Assembly (NCBI GenBank): GCA_027972325.1
Contig: JAPMOS010000054.1
Coordinates: forward strand, 97,001-161,000
Reading direction: 5' to 3'
From: Paratrimastix pyriformis
Lineage: Eukaryota > Preaxostyla > Paratrimastigidae
DNA: 64,000 nucleotides
Both the position numbers and the translations under genes were made by a program. Under the pieces are notes generated by a model, which was given only the letters and a program-made list of their open reading frames with translations, had not been told where the DNA came from and made no database searches. The stretch's first letter is position 1. The number at the start of each line of letters is the position of its first letter. This document shows, in pieces, positions 33,001 through 42,802 of this stretch.

Positions 33001-36000
33001 GACAGCCATCGACAGCCATCGCCACACCCATCGCCACACCCATCGACAGCCATCGACAGCCATCGCCACACCCATCGACACAGCTGACACACCCATCGAC
33101 AGCCATCGCCACACCCATCGCCACACCCATCGCCACCCATCGACAGCCATCGCCACACCCATCGACACCCATCGACAGCCATCGCCACACCCATCGACAC
33201 CCATCGACACCCATCGACACCCATCGACAGCCATCGCCACACCCATCGACAGCCATCGACAGCCATCGACAGCCATCGCCACACCCATCGACAGCCATCG
33301 CCACACCCATCGACACCCATCGACACCCATCGACAGCCATCGACAGCCATCGCCACACCCATCGACACCCATCGCCACACCCATCGACACACCCATCGAC
33401 ACCCATCGACAGCCATCGCCACACCCATCGACAGCCATCGCCACACCCATCGACACACCCATCGACACCCATCGACAGCCATCGCCACACCCATCGACAC
33501 ACCCATCGACACCCATCGACAGCCATCGCCACACCCATCGCCACACCCATCGACACCCATCGACAGCCATCGCCACACCCATCGACACCCATCGACAGCC
33601 ATCGACAGCCATCGACAGCCATCGCCACACCCATCGACACAGCTGACACACCCATCGACAGCCATCGCCACACCCATCGACACAGCTGACACACCCATCG
33701 ACAGCCATCGACAGCCATCGCCACACCCATCGCCACACCCATCGACAGCCATCGACAGCCATCGCCACACCCATCGACACAGCTGACACACCCATCGACA
33801 GCCATCGCCACACCCATCGCCACACCCATCGCCACCCATCGACAGCCATCGCCACACCCATCGACACCCATCGACAGCCATCGCCACACCCATCGACACC
33901 CATCGACAGCCATCGACAGCCATCGCCACACCCATCGACACCCATCGACACCCATCGACACCCATCGACAGCCATCGCCACACCCATCGACAGCCATCGA
34001 CAGCCATCGACAGCCATCGCCACACCCATCGACAGCCATCGCCACACCCATCGACACCCATCGACACCCATCGACAGCCATCGACAGCCATCGCCACACC
34101 CATCGACACCCATCGCCACACCCATCGACACACCCATCGACACCCATCGACAGCCATCGCCACACCCATCGACAGCCATCGCCACACCCATCGACACACC
34201 CATCGACACCCATCGACACACCCATCGACACCCATCGACAGCCATCGCCACACCCATCGACACCCATCGACAGCCATCGACAGCCATCGCCACACCCATC
34301 GACACCCATCGACACCCATCGACACCCATCGACAGCCATCGCCACACCCATCGACAGCCATCGACAGCCATCGACAGCCATCGCCACACCCATCGACAGC
34401 CATCGCCACACCCATCGACACCCATCGACACCCATCGACAGCCATCGACAGCCATCGCCACACCCATCGACACCCATCGCCACACCCATCGACACACCCA
34501 TCGACACCCATCGACAGCCATCGCCACACCCATCGACAGCCATCGCCACACCCATCGACACACCCATCGACACCCATCGACACACCCATCGACACCCATC
34601 GACAGCCATCGCCACACCCATCGACAGCCATCGCCACACCCATCGACACCCATCGACAGCCATCGCCACACCCATCGACACCCATCGACACCCATCGACA
34701 GCCATCGCCACACCCATCGACACCCATCGACACCCATCGACAGCCATCGCCACACCCATCGACACAGCTGACACACCCATCGACACACCCATCGACACAA
34801 CCATCGACACAGCTGACACAGAGCAGGCGGCGGACCTGGGCCTCGAGGCGGCCCTTCGACTTGGTCCAGCGGGAGACGCGCCCGTCGGATGAGATCGACA
34901 GGAAGTTCAGGTTCTTGGCGGCGTCCTCCTCCTGCCAGACCACGGCCCACACCGCGTCCGTGTGCTTGCCTGCACAGGCACAGGCACGGGCCCCACAGCC
35001 ACCACCCCCACCCGACCCATGGCCGGGAGGGAGGAAGGGACGCACGCGAGGTGAGCCCCACAGGCCAGCGGGCCGTCACGCACCCCGCGACCCGACAGCG
35101 AGGGTGTGGCGGAGTGGGGTGCGGTTGCGGGGGTGGGCGGCTGTGGGTGTGGGTGTGGCTGTGGGTATGAGCGGACCGCGCTTCTCGGTCTTCTCCCTGG
35201 CCAGGTTGGCCCGGGCCTGGACGAAGGTCCGCTCGCGGTCGGTCACGTCGAAGACCTGCACGCTGCCGTCGTAGAGCCCAAGCGCCACAAGCGTTTGCAG
35301 CTGCCCCCCAGGGTGGGGTGGGTGGGTGAGGAGGGGGGTGGGCGATGGCGGAAGAGACGTGAGGCCGCGCGGGGTGGGTGTGTGGATGTGTGGGTGTGTG
35401 GAGTGGGGTGGAGACACCCAGCGGGGGGGACGTCGGGTCCGGGGGCGGGTATTTGGATGCGTGCGTCGGCCGGGGAGGGAGGAGCAACGGGGAGCATCCA
35501 AAGCAGGGAGGCCGAAGAGAGGGGCACCAATGTCACATTCTTGCACCCGTGGGTGGCGAAGGAACCCCCTGTGACGATTTGGAAGCTGCGTGGGTGCGAG
35601 GAGGGGCCAGGGCGGACCCTGGGGTGGAACTGGAGGCAGGTCACGCCGCACTCGGCGCCCCAGATGTACTCGGGGAACGTGTGGTTCTTCAGCGAGTAGA
35701 TGGCCACCCGGCCCCTGGCGCATGAAGTCGTACGAGCCGTACGCCACCGCGAACAGATCCCGGTACCGCGGGTGCCACTGCAGCCCAGTCACCTGCGCGG
35801 CCGCACGGGAGCAAAGCAGCGCGGCGGGACGGAGATGGGGTCGGGGTCGGGGGGGGGGGGGGGGGGTCGGGGGTCGGGTGAGCCGGGGGATGACGACGGG
35901 GACGCCAGCCGGCCCCCACTCGGGGGGGCCAGACAGAGACACGTGGTCTCCCATGGACATGCAGTCACACGGGGGGGGGGGGGAGGGGAAGTGTGTGTGT

Positions 36001-36342
36001 GTGCGTGTCCCATCTGTGCGGGGGGGGTGCGGGGGGCGGGGACGTGGGCGGACGTTGCGCTTGCGGATGCGGTCCGTGACGGGCTGGAACTCCCACAGGG
36101 GCATCAGGGCGCCCTCGCCGGCCTGCTTGAACTGGTCGCTGGGGTCCTCCCAGTACTTGAAGTCGTCGGCGAACTCGTAGAAGCTGTTCTGCTTGACCAT
36201 CCGCTCGAGGACCCGCACCGAGCGCAGCATCTCGTCCGAGTACGAGAACCGGGCCGCCTCCTCCTGGCCCTCCTCGGGCTCCTGGGGGGACCGAACGGGC
36301 AGGATGGCATCGCCCAACGGACCACACAACCAGCAGCAGCAG

Positions 36343-36383
<41 letters not shown>

Positions 36384-37987
36384 GCAGCAGCAGCAGCCAC
36401 CCACAACCGCATTCCGACCATCCACCCCAACCGCCACACCAGCCGGGCGGCGCAACAGCGAAGAGTTCGACCAATGAGGATGGGCGGGGACGGGGGGATG
36501 GGCGGGGACGGGGGATGGGCGGGGACGGGGGATGGGCGGGGACGGGGATGGGCGGGGACGAGGGGATGGGCGGGGACGGGGATGGGCGGGGACGGGGGAT
36601 GGGCGAGGGGATGGGCGGGGACGGGGATGGGCGGGGACGGGGGATGGGCGGGGACGGGGGGATGGGCGGGGACGGGGATGGGCGGGACGGGGGATGGGCG
36701 GGGACGAGGGGATGGGCGGGGACGAGGGGATGGGCGGGGACGGGGGGATGGGCGGGGACGGGGGGATGGGCGGGGACGGGGGGATGGGCGGGGACGAGGG
36801 GATGGGCGGGGACGAGGGGATGGGCGGGGACGAGGGGATGGGCGGGGACGGGGGGATGGGCGGGGACGGGGGATGGGCGGGGACGAGGGGATGGGCGGGG
36901 ACGAGGGGATGGGCGGGGACGGGGGGATGGGCGGGGACGGGGGATGGGCGGGGACGAGGGGATGGGCGGGGACGAGGGGATGGGCGGGGACGAGGGGATG
37001 GGCGGGGACGGGGGGAATGGGGGAGGAATGCGGCAGGGTCGAGGGGAAGGAGCAGGCGAAGCGGACGGCGCGGGCAGCGGCGGCGGCAGCGGCGGTGGCG
37101 GCAGCGGTGGCGCTGAGGCTGAAGGTGACGCCCCCGGCCGGCTTCTTGGCCGCGGGCCGCTGCCAGGGGACCAGCCAGAGGAGGATGAGCACGAGGAGGA
37201 GGATGAGCACGAGGAGGAAGCAGAGGAAGAGCCCGAACACAACAGAACCAAAAACCCCCATCGCCTCCCCCATGATGGGCCGTAGGGCACGGGGCAGGAG
37301 GGGTGCAGGGGGGGACCTTGGCCTTGGACTCGCGGGCCTGCCGCTGGCGCTCCTGGTCGTCGAGGTAGCTGTCGAAGATGTCCCACTGGGTCACCGTGTA
37401 CGAGAACTCCCGCCGCTCGGGCGGCTCGGTGAAGATCAGCCGGTCCTGCGGATATCCCCCATCCCCCAAAACCGGTGAGGTGGCGATCACCGGGGGACCA
37501 CCCACCCACCCAGGGGAGGAGGATTGTTCCCCCCGACCTTGGGCGCGTTGTTGATGGACTGGGTGCCCCGCTCGCTGAAGTTGAACTGGTTCCGGAGGGG
37601 CCCCAGCATCGAGGCGGCAGCGGCTGTGGCCGGGGTGGCAGCCGCGGCGTCCATCGGGCCCGTCCCGGCATCGGTCCCGGCACTGGTGGCTGTGGGCGCT
37701 GGGCCCGCCTCAGGGCCGGCGGCAACAGAGGCCGTTGGGGGCCGGTCGCGGGACATGACCCGACTGCAGCGTGAACGGGTGAGATCGGCAAGAAAAGAAC
37801 GAGGCGAGAGCGACCTGTCCATGGTGAAGTGAACGAATGTGTGATCGATGCTTGCTTCGGCTTTGAATGTTTTATCTTTATAGGAGTACCGCACAATGTT
37901 TTGGGGAGCATCGGGATTGTTGGCATTGAGCAGCTTCGTAATTTCAGTTTGGAGTTGTTCCTCGGTCAGAGTTGGCTTTGGCGGCAT
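30086..37987 (-). CDS. DNAI1: axonemal dynein intermediate chain, DNAI1/IC1-like
   Basis: WD-repeat intermediate chain of outer-arm axonemal dynein, docking the motor on the doublet microtubule. It starts at the ATG ending at 37987 (MPPKPTLTEEQLQTEITKLL). Exons in order: FSYTVTQWDIFDSYLDDQ (37319-37450); YEFADDFKYWEDPSDQFK and LMPLWEFQ (36045-36285); YRDLFAVAYGSYDFM and YSLKNHTFPEY (about 35640-35793); ALGLYDGSVQVFDV (about 35175-35300); AVVWQEEDAAKNLNFLSISS (34836-34973); LFLVGTEEGLIHKCSKAYSS (31470-31593); GADWAVRLWDHTNPRAMLTF and GDVAWAPYSSTVFAVATADG (30951-31170); VLIVGDEKGVVRCFKLSPNL (30478-30690). The tail ends SHPPLDDDI at a TAA at 30086. Family matches are close throughout. A 1-nt frame break sits in one WD exon near 35715. 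Introns are unusually large because of minisatellites. It implies a motile flagellum. Confidence 0.9.
31376..31504 (-). repeat. direct duplication of an exon/intron edge in DNAI1
   Basis: About 48 bp (gtgtgtgtggcggacggtgt and the following ggtactggctgctgta) occur at about 31376-31423 and again at about 31457-31504. The right copy is the true end of the exon encoding AYSSQYLQTYT; the left copy lies in the following intron. Confidence 0.85.
31867..31922 (+). repeat. GGGGC pentanucleotide repeat
   Basis: About 11 tandem GGGGC units, a strong G-quadruplex-forming tract on the plus strand. It lies in an intron or exon edge of the minus-strand dynein gene. Confidence 0.95.
32291..34818 (+). repeat. 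2.5-kb CCCATCGACA/GCCATCGCCA minisatellite inside a DNAI1 intron
   Basis: About 200 units built from the core CCATCG, with spacers of the types CCACACC, ACACC, ACAG and ACACACC, in a mixed, non-random order. The rarer marker CACAGCTGACACAC recurs near 32298, 32596, 32940, 32985, 33078, 33640, 33683, 33779, 34764 and 34811. It lies between exons ending about 34836 and beginning about 32166. Because units are mostly multiples of three, frames of up to 1,173 codons run through it; these are artefacts. Confidence 0.97.
36331..36398 (+). repeat. CAG/CAA trinucleotide tract in a DNAI1 intron
   Basis: About 22 CAG/CAA units, in an intron of the minus-strand dynein gene, so it is CTG/TTG in the transcript and not translated. 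Confidence 0.9.
36476..37017 (+). repeat. 17-18-bp minisatellite (GGATGGGCGGGGACGGG) in a DNAI1 intron
   Basis: About 30 copies, alternating GGGGACGGGG and GGGGACGAGG variants. G-rich on the plus strand with G-quadruplex potential. Confidence 0.95.
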
Positions 37988-38628
37988 CAAAGAACCGGGG
38001 CGCTGCTAAAGCAATCGTGAAAAAAACCCAAACCCAACAACAACCATTTTGTGTTAACGCAGATGTGTGATGGCTTTGGTGAGACCTCCGCAGCTGATGG
38101 AGCGGCCGCAATCGCTGCTTGTTGTGCGGTGGCACTTGGGGGTTCGTCCCTTCTGACCCCGCGAGCTACCGGACGAAGAGCAGAGGGCTTTCCGGGGCCC
38201 TGCATGTTCCGGTGAAAGAAATTCTGTGTGTAAGACCCAATTACTGTTCAACAAACCAGGGGAGTGGCCTGACGCGGCCGCCGCAAAGGTGTAGACATGG
38301 GGTCCTACCCGGAGAGGTTGGCGTCACTGGCCGTGGGGTATGTAACTAATCGCCATTCAAATTTTGTTCGTTTGCTTTGGGCAACCTTCTTCGATCATCT
38401 TCATGAATGGGCACCCATTACGGCGCAAAAAAAAAAAGTTGAAATAAAAGGGGAAAACGCGAGGAGTGGAGACGAGTCGCGTTCCGATGCGGTTGTGGTT
38501 AACTGCCCCCTCCATGGTGGGCCGCAATCCAAACCACAAGGGAGCTGCGGTCAGCCTCCCTTTCTTTACAAAAAAAGCAACCCTCTGGCTGCTGACGTGC
38601 CTTCGGCGAGAGAAAACGCTCATGTTGT
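37988..38628. other. intergenic, DNAI1 promoter and gamma-tubulin 3' region
   Basis: About 640 bp of mixed composition, less GC-rich than the flanks. Holds the start-side control region of DNAI1 (tandem with gamma-tubulin, both minus). Short open frames show no domain. Confidence 0.5.
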
Positions 38629-41600
38629 TCATTGTTGGGCTAATCGAAGAAAGGGGAGAGGTGAGCCGGGTCTGGGGGGCATTGGGGCCCAGAGCGGACC
38701 TGCCCCCGCGGCCATGGCCCCGACTGCGGTCGGGTCTCCCGAGGTGCGAGCCACCGGGACGGATGTGCCCACATTGGGAAGGTCGCCCTGGCCCCAGGAG
38801 AGGTAGTTCTCGGTCTCGATGGCCTTGTACTCCTCGATCAGCTGCTGGATGGTGTTCCTGGGGGGCGGCGAGGGATGGGGCGTGGCGGCGCCACGGGTCA
38901 GCTGGGGCAGGGGGCAGGGGGGGCACAGGGGCAGGGGGGGCAGGGGGGGCAGGGGGCAGGGGGGGGGCAGGGGGCAGGGGGCAGGGGGCAGGGGGGCAGG
39001 GGGCAGGGGGCAGGGGGCAGGGGGCAGGGGGGCAGGGGGCAGGGGCAGGGGCAGGGGCAGGGGCAGGGGGCAGGGGCGGGGGCAGGGGCAGGGGCAGGGG
39101 GCAGGGGCAGGGGCAGGGGCAGGGGCAGGGGGCAGGGGGCAGGGGGGCAGGCGGACATGGAGTCCTCGAACTCCTCCATGGTGTTCTGCAGCTCGCTCTC
39201 GTACTGGTGCAGATGGGCCTTCCGGGAGAGGAACTGCTGGCACTGCTGCAGCGACCGGGCGATCAGCTGGGGGGAGGCGGTGCGCGCCCCGACAGGAAAA
39301 AGACGGCCGGACGACAGTCAGTCAGCGAGGACTGACACAGGCAGGAGGCAGGCCCCCAAACGGCCCCCAAACGGCCCCCAAACGGCCCCCAAACGGCCCC
39401 CAAACGGCCCCCAAACGGCCCCCAAACGGCTCCCAAGCGGCCCCCAAACGGCCCCCAAACGGCCCCCAAACGGCCCCGATTCTCGTGTGGGAGCGGGACG
39501 GACGGTGCGCATGCATGTGTGGTTGGCCATCATGAGGCCCGAGACCCTGTTGGCGGACTGGATGTAGGGCGACTTCTTGGAGAGGGCCACCTGGATGCTG
39601 GCCGGGCCCCAGGGGATGAAGTTGACCAGCTTCCGCTCGTGGATCCGCTGCAGGCTCTTGTGGATCTGCCCCCGGCCAGACGCGCCCCCGCGGGAAGAGA
39701 GAGGGGAAGAGAGCCCAGGTGGCGGTGAGAAGGACGGGCGGGAAGAGGCGTGGCAGGCGTGGGCGTGGCAGGCGGGGGAGGCGGGGAGACATAGAAGGGC
39801 GGGGGCGGATGAAGGACGGAGAGGGGCGAGGAGGCAAGGCCAGCAAGCATTTTGCATCGGCACGTGCCCGTGTGGGCCTGTGGAGGGAGGGGCGCACGGG
39901 AGGGGCGCACGGGAGGGGCGCACGGGAGGGGCGCACGGGAGGGGCGCACGGGAGGGGCGCACGGGAGGGAGAGAGGGGATCCGGACCTGGGAGGGGTCCA
40001 CGTCGCCCTGGATGAGGTTCAGGATGGAGACGTAGCAGCCGCGCTTGGTGGAGACCGAGACCATCGTGTTCTTGGCCTGCAGCAGCCGCCGCATGACGTC
40101 CAGCACGGTCGTCTTCCGGATGCTCTGCGCCTGCTCCCCGCCAGCCCCCCAGCCACCAGCCCGCCACGAGGAGTGAGAATAAGGGATGAGGGTGCGGTCG
40201 ACTTCCGGATGCGCTGCGCCGATTCCCGCCCAACCAGCCCGCCCAACCAGCCCGCCCAACCAGCCCGCCATGCCAGCCAACAGGGAGGCAGCCAGGGAGG
40301 CAGCCAGGGAGGCAGCCAGGGAGGCAGCCAGGGAGGGGGGATCAGAGGGATGGATGGGATGCGCGGGGACGGACGGCGGCGTGGGATGCGATGGGCGTGT
40401 AGCCGCTCATCAGGAAGTGGCACCGCGGGGTCGGCACCAAGGAGGCTGCCACCCCCCAACCGTCCGCCCGCCACCACCCCCCAGCATAGCAAAGACCGTC
40501 CGCCCACCACCACCACCCCCCAGCATAGCAAAGACCGTCCGCCCACCACCACCACCCCCCAGCATAGCAAAGACCGTCCGCCCGCCACCACCACCCCCCA
40601 GCATAGCAAAGACCGTCGGCCGTCAGCAAGGAGCGCGGTGGCCCGGGCGGGGGCGAGGATGGGAAAGGACGCGCAGGCGGTGCATGGGTCGGGCCAGGGA
40701 GGGGGGGTGCGGACCGACGAGGCCCACGAGGTCGTTGTTCATGTAGCCCGGGTAGCGCAGGGTGGTCGTGCTGGCGGCCATCACGGTCGACACCTGTGCA
40801 CGTCATCAACATCCAGTCGTCATCATTGTATCATCAACATCCAGTCATCATCACCAACATTCATCATCACCAACATCCAGTCGTCATCATCATATCATCA
40901 ACACCAACATCATGGGGTGGGGGTGGGGCGTCCTCAGGGCGGATGGGGGGCGGGGCGGACGAGGGAGTTGATGTCCTGCTGGGAGGGGTTCTCCAGATGC
41001 AGCCGGTCCGTGGCGATCCGGTTGAGGGCCGTGTTGTCCAGAACCATCTGCCCCCCCACACGCCCAGCCAGCCGGCCCCGGACCACCGACGACGGCCGGT
41101 GAAGACAACCCCCTCATCCAGACGACCATCCATCGGTACAGGAACGCCAGAGCAGAGACGAGTGGGGGCCCGGGGCTGGGGGGGCCCGGGGATGGGTGGG
41201 GGTGGGTGGGTGGGGGGGGGGGGGGGGGGGGGGAGGTGCGGGAGGCGGCGGGAGGACGCGGCGGACGGTGCAGTCGGAGTTGAGGATGAGCCGCTTGAGG
41301 GTGAGCACGCTGTTGTAGGGGTGCACCACCACGTCCGACTCGCGGGTGTTCGGGAAGACGCTGTACGTCTGGATGAGCTTCTTCGGGTACCGGTCCGTCA
41401 GCTGCACAGGCCGGACGGGGCCACGGGATGAGGGGAGGGAGCCACGGGCGAGGAGAGGGCGTGGTTGCGTGGATGTGTGTGGTGGCGGCACATCACATTC
41501 AAAGCAGCAGGAGCGCCGTTGCGTGGCGGACGTGCCGATGTCTGTGGGGGCTGGGACGGGGCTGGTCGGCTGGGGGCTGGGGCTGGCTGGGCGGCTGGGG

Positions 41601-42309
41601 CTGACCTTCTCGAGCAGGTACGAGCCCAGGCCCGAGCCGGTACCGCCGGCGATGGAGTGGCACAGGACGAAGCCCTGCGTACAGTAAGGAGAAGGGAGGC
41701 GGAGCGGATGAGTCGGCCGGGTGGCCAGGCGGGGGCAGGGCAGCCCGGGGCAGGGCAGACCTCGAGGCTGTCGCTGCCTTCGGCCTCGCGGTCGATCATC
41801 TCCATGAGCTGCTCGTGGTACTTCTCTCCTTGGAGGTAACCGACCGCCCAGTTATTCCCGGCACCACCCCCATCGGTGCCCTGGAAGAAGTTCTCGGGGT
41901 TGAAAAGATTCCGCATCGATCCTTGATGAATGCCGTTGAGAACGCGAGGTTCCAAATCGATCATAAAGGCGCGCGGAATATATTGGTCGTTATCACCCTA
42001 ATGGGAGGAAACCACCAAACTATGGCTGGCATGGTTGCCCGACGGACCTGATAGAAGAAAACATCCTTACGATCGCCAGCACCCGCTGTCGCGTAATCCT
42101 CCAAATATCCTTCGTGATTGATGCCGTGTTCAGCACAGATTTGCCTCCAGAACTCCGTGCCGACTACAGGGTGAAGAAAACATGGATGAAAGCCTGGCGA
42201 GGGGCTGTCCAGACTTTGATTTCCGCACTGACCACACTGAAGAGTACTACAAAGTCGGAGAAAGTGGAGAATCCCAGAAACGAACGACTGCAGACATGAT
42301 TTCGCGCAT
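38629..42309 (-). CDS. TUBG: gamma-tubulin
   Basis: Nucleates microtubules at the basal body/centrosome in the gamma-tubulin complex. The first two introns split isoleucine codons, and joining the exons gives [20 protein letters not shown] at the start (ATG ending at 42309). Then [17 protein letters not shown], a gamma-specific block; [15 protein letters not shown]; the GTP-binding glycine loop ([10 protein letters not shown]-type, split by an intron near 41600-41680); [16 protein letters not shown] and [65 protein letters not shown]; and [12 protein letters not shown]. The C-terminal helices end with [20 protein letters not shown], again gamma-like. About 37 residues follow, rich in Pro/Ala, to a TGA at 38629; this tail is longer than in animals. 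Introns hold several minisatellites. Confidence 0.96.
38905..39155 (+). repeat. GGGGGCA/GGGGCA array in a gamma-tubulin intron
   Basis: About 35 units of 6-8 bp (ggggcagg). G-rich on plus, C-rich in the transcript. Confidence 0.93.
39353..39476 (+). repeat. 11-bp minisatellite (CGGCCCCCAAA) in a gamma-tubulin intron
   Basis: About 11 copies, nearly identical, one with CTCCCAAG. Confidence 0.95.
39889..39972 (+). repeat. 13-bp minisatellite (GGGAGGGGCGCAC) in a gamma-tubulin intron
   Basis: Six near-identical copies. Confidence 0.93.
40283..40338 (+). repeat. 12-bp minisatellite (GGAGGCAGCCAG) in a gamma-tubulin intron
   Basis: About four to five copies in the same intron as the longer-unit array at 40460-40620. 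Confidence 0.9.
40460..40622 (+). repeat. about 37-bp minisatellite in a gamma-tubulin intron
   Basis: Four copies of a unit containing CCCCCAGCATAGCAAAGACC followed by GTCCGCCC and ACCACC. Interestingly the unit contains a GTCCG string like the local splice donor, but on the strand opposite to the gene. Confidence 0.92.
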
Positions 42310-42802
42310 TTATTTCAAATGAGGTCGAGTGTGTAGAACAGGGGCGGATGACCTGGGAGCCGGAAAAGGACCCAGCCAGTCGGTGATCGTCGAGCCGAAG
42401 ATACGAGTTGAAGCGGAGTCGAGGAAGGATTTTTGTGCACGAACAAACTCCAGCAGCGCTTGCCCTTGCCATTCTCTGCATGCAGAGGGGATTTCAGAAG
42501 AGATTCTTCTCGTTGTTGTTGGGTTCGCGCTCAATTTTGAATTTCCGGTCCGATAGCGCGAGGCCGGTCTCTTTTCGTCACCTCTGCTCTCGAACAAATT
42601 AGAATTCCATCATTGAGATCAATTTATAACAAATTCACCACCGTGATAGCCACGTAAATGCAAGCACCTAATTTGGTGAACGCGTGGCCTCCATTACACA
42701 CCAATCGGGTTGTAGAAACCGGTTTGTGGCAGACTGACCGAATTTTTCATCTTGGGACAATTCTTCGGAGTAGCCGGACAAGAAGAGCTGATTCGGACCT
42801 TG
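42310..42802. other. divergent intergenic region, gamma-tubulin / RRM gene
   Basis: About 490 bp with the promoters of both divergent genes. AT-richer than the rest of the window around 42590-42680. No gene was recognised. The first exon of the RRM gene could begin here. Confidence 0.5.

Noticed and set aside
32291-34818. CRISPR array
   Set aside because: Units are 10-12 bp, directly abutting, without unique spacers; the context is an intron of a eukaryotic gene.
31966-35487. Open frames of 869-1,173 codons on the minus strand with SMGVDGCGDGCRWV-like repeats
   Set aside because: They run through the 2.5-kb minisatellite, whose units are mostly multiples of three; all minus frames stay open. 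The region is an intron between two dynein exons.
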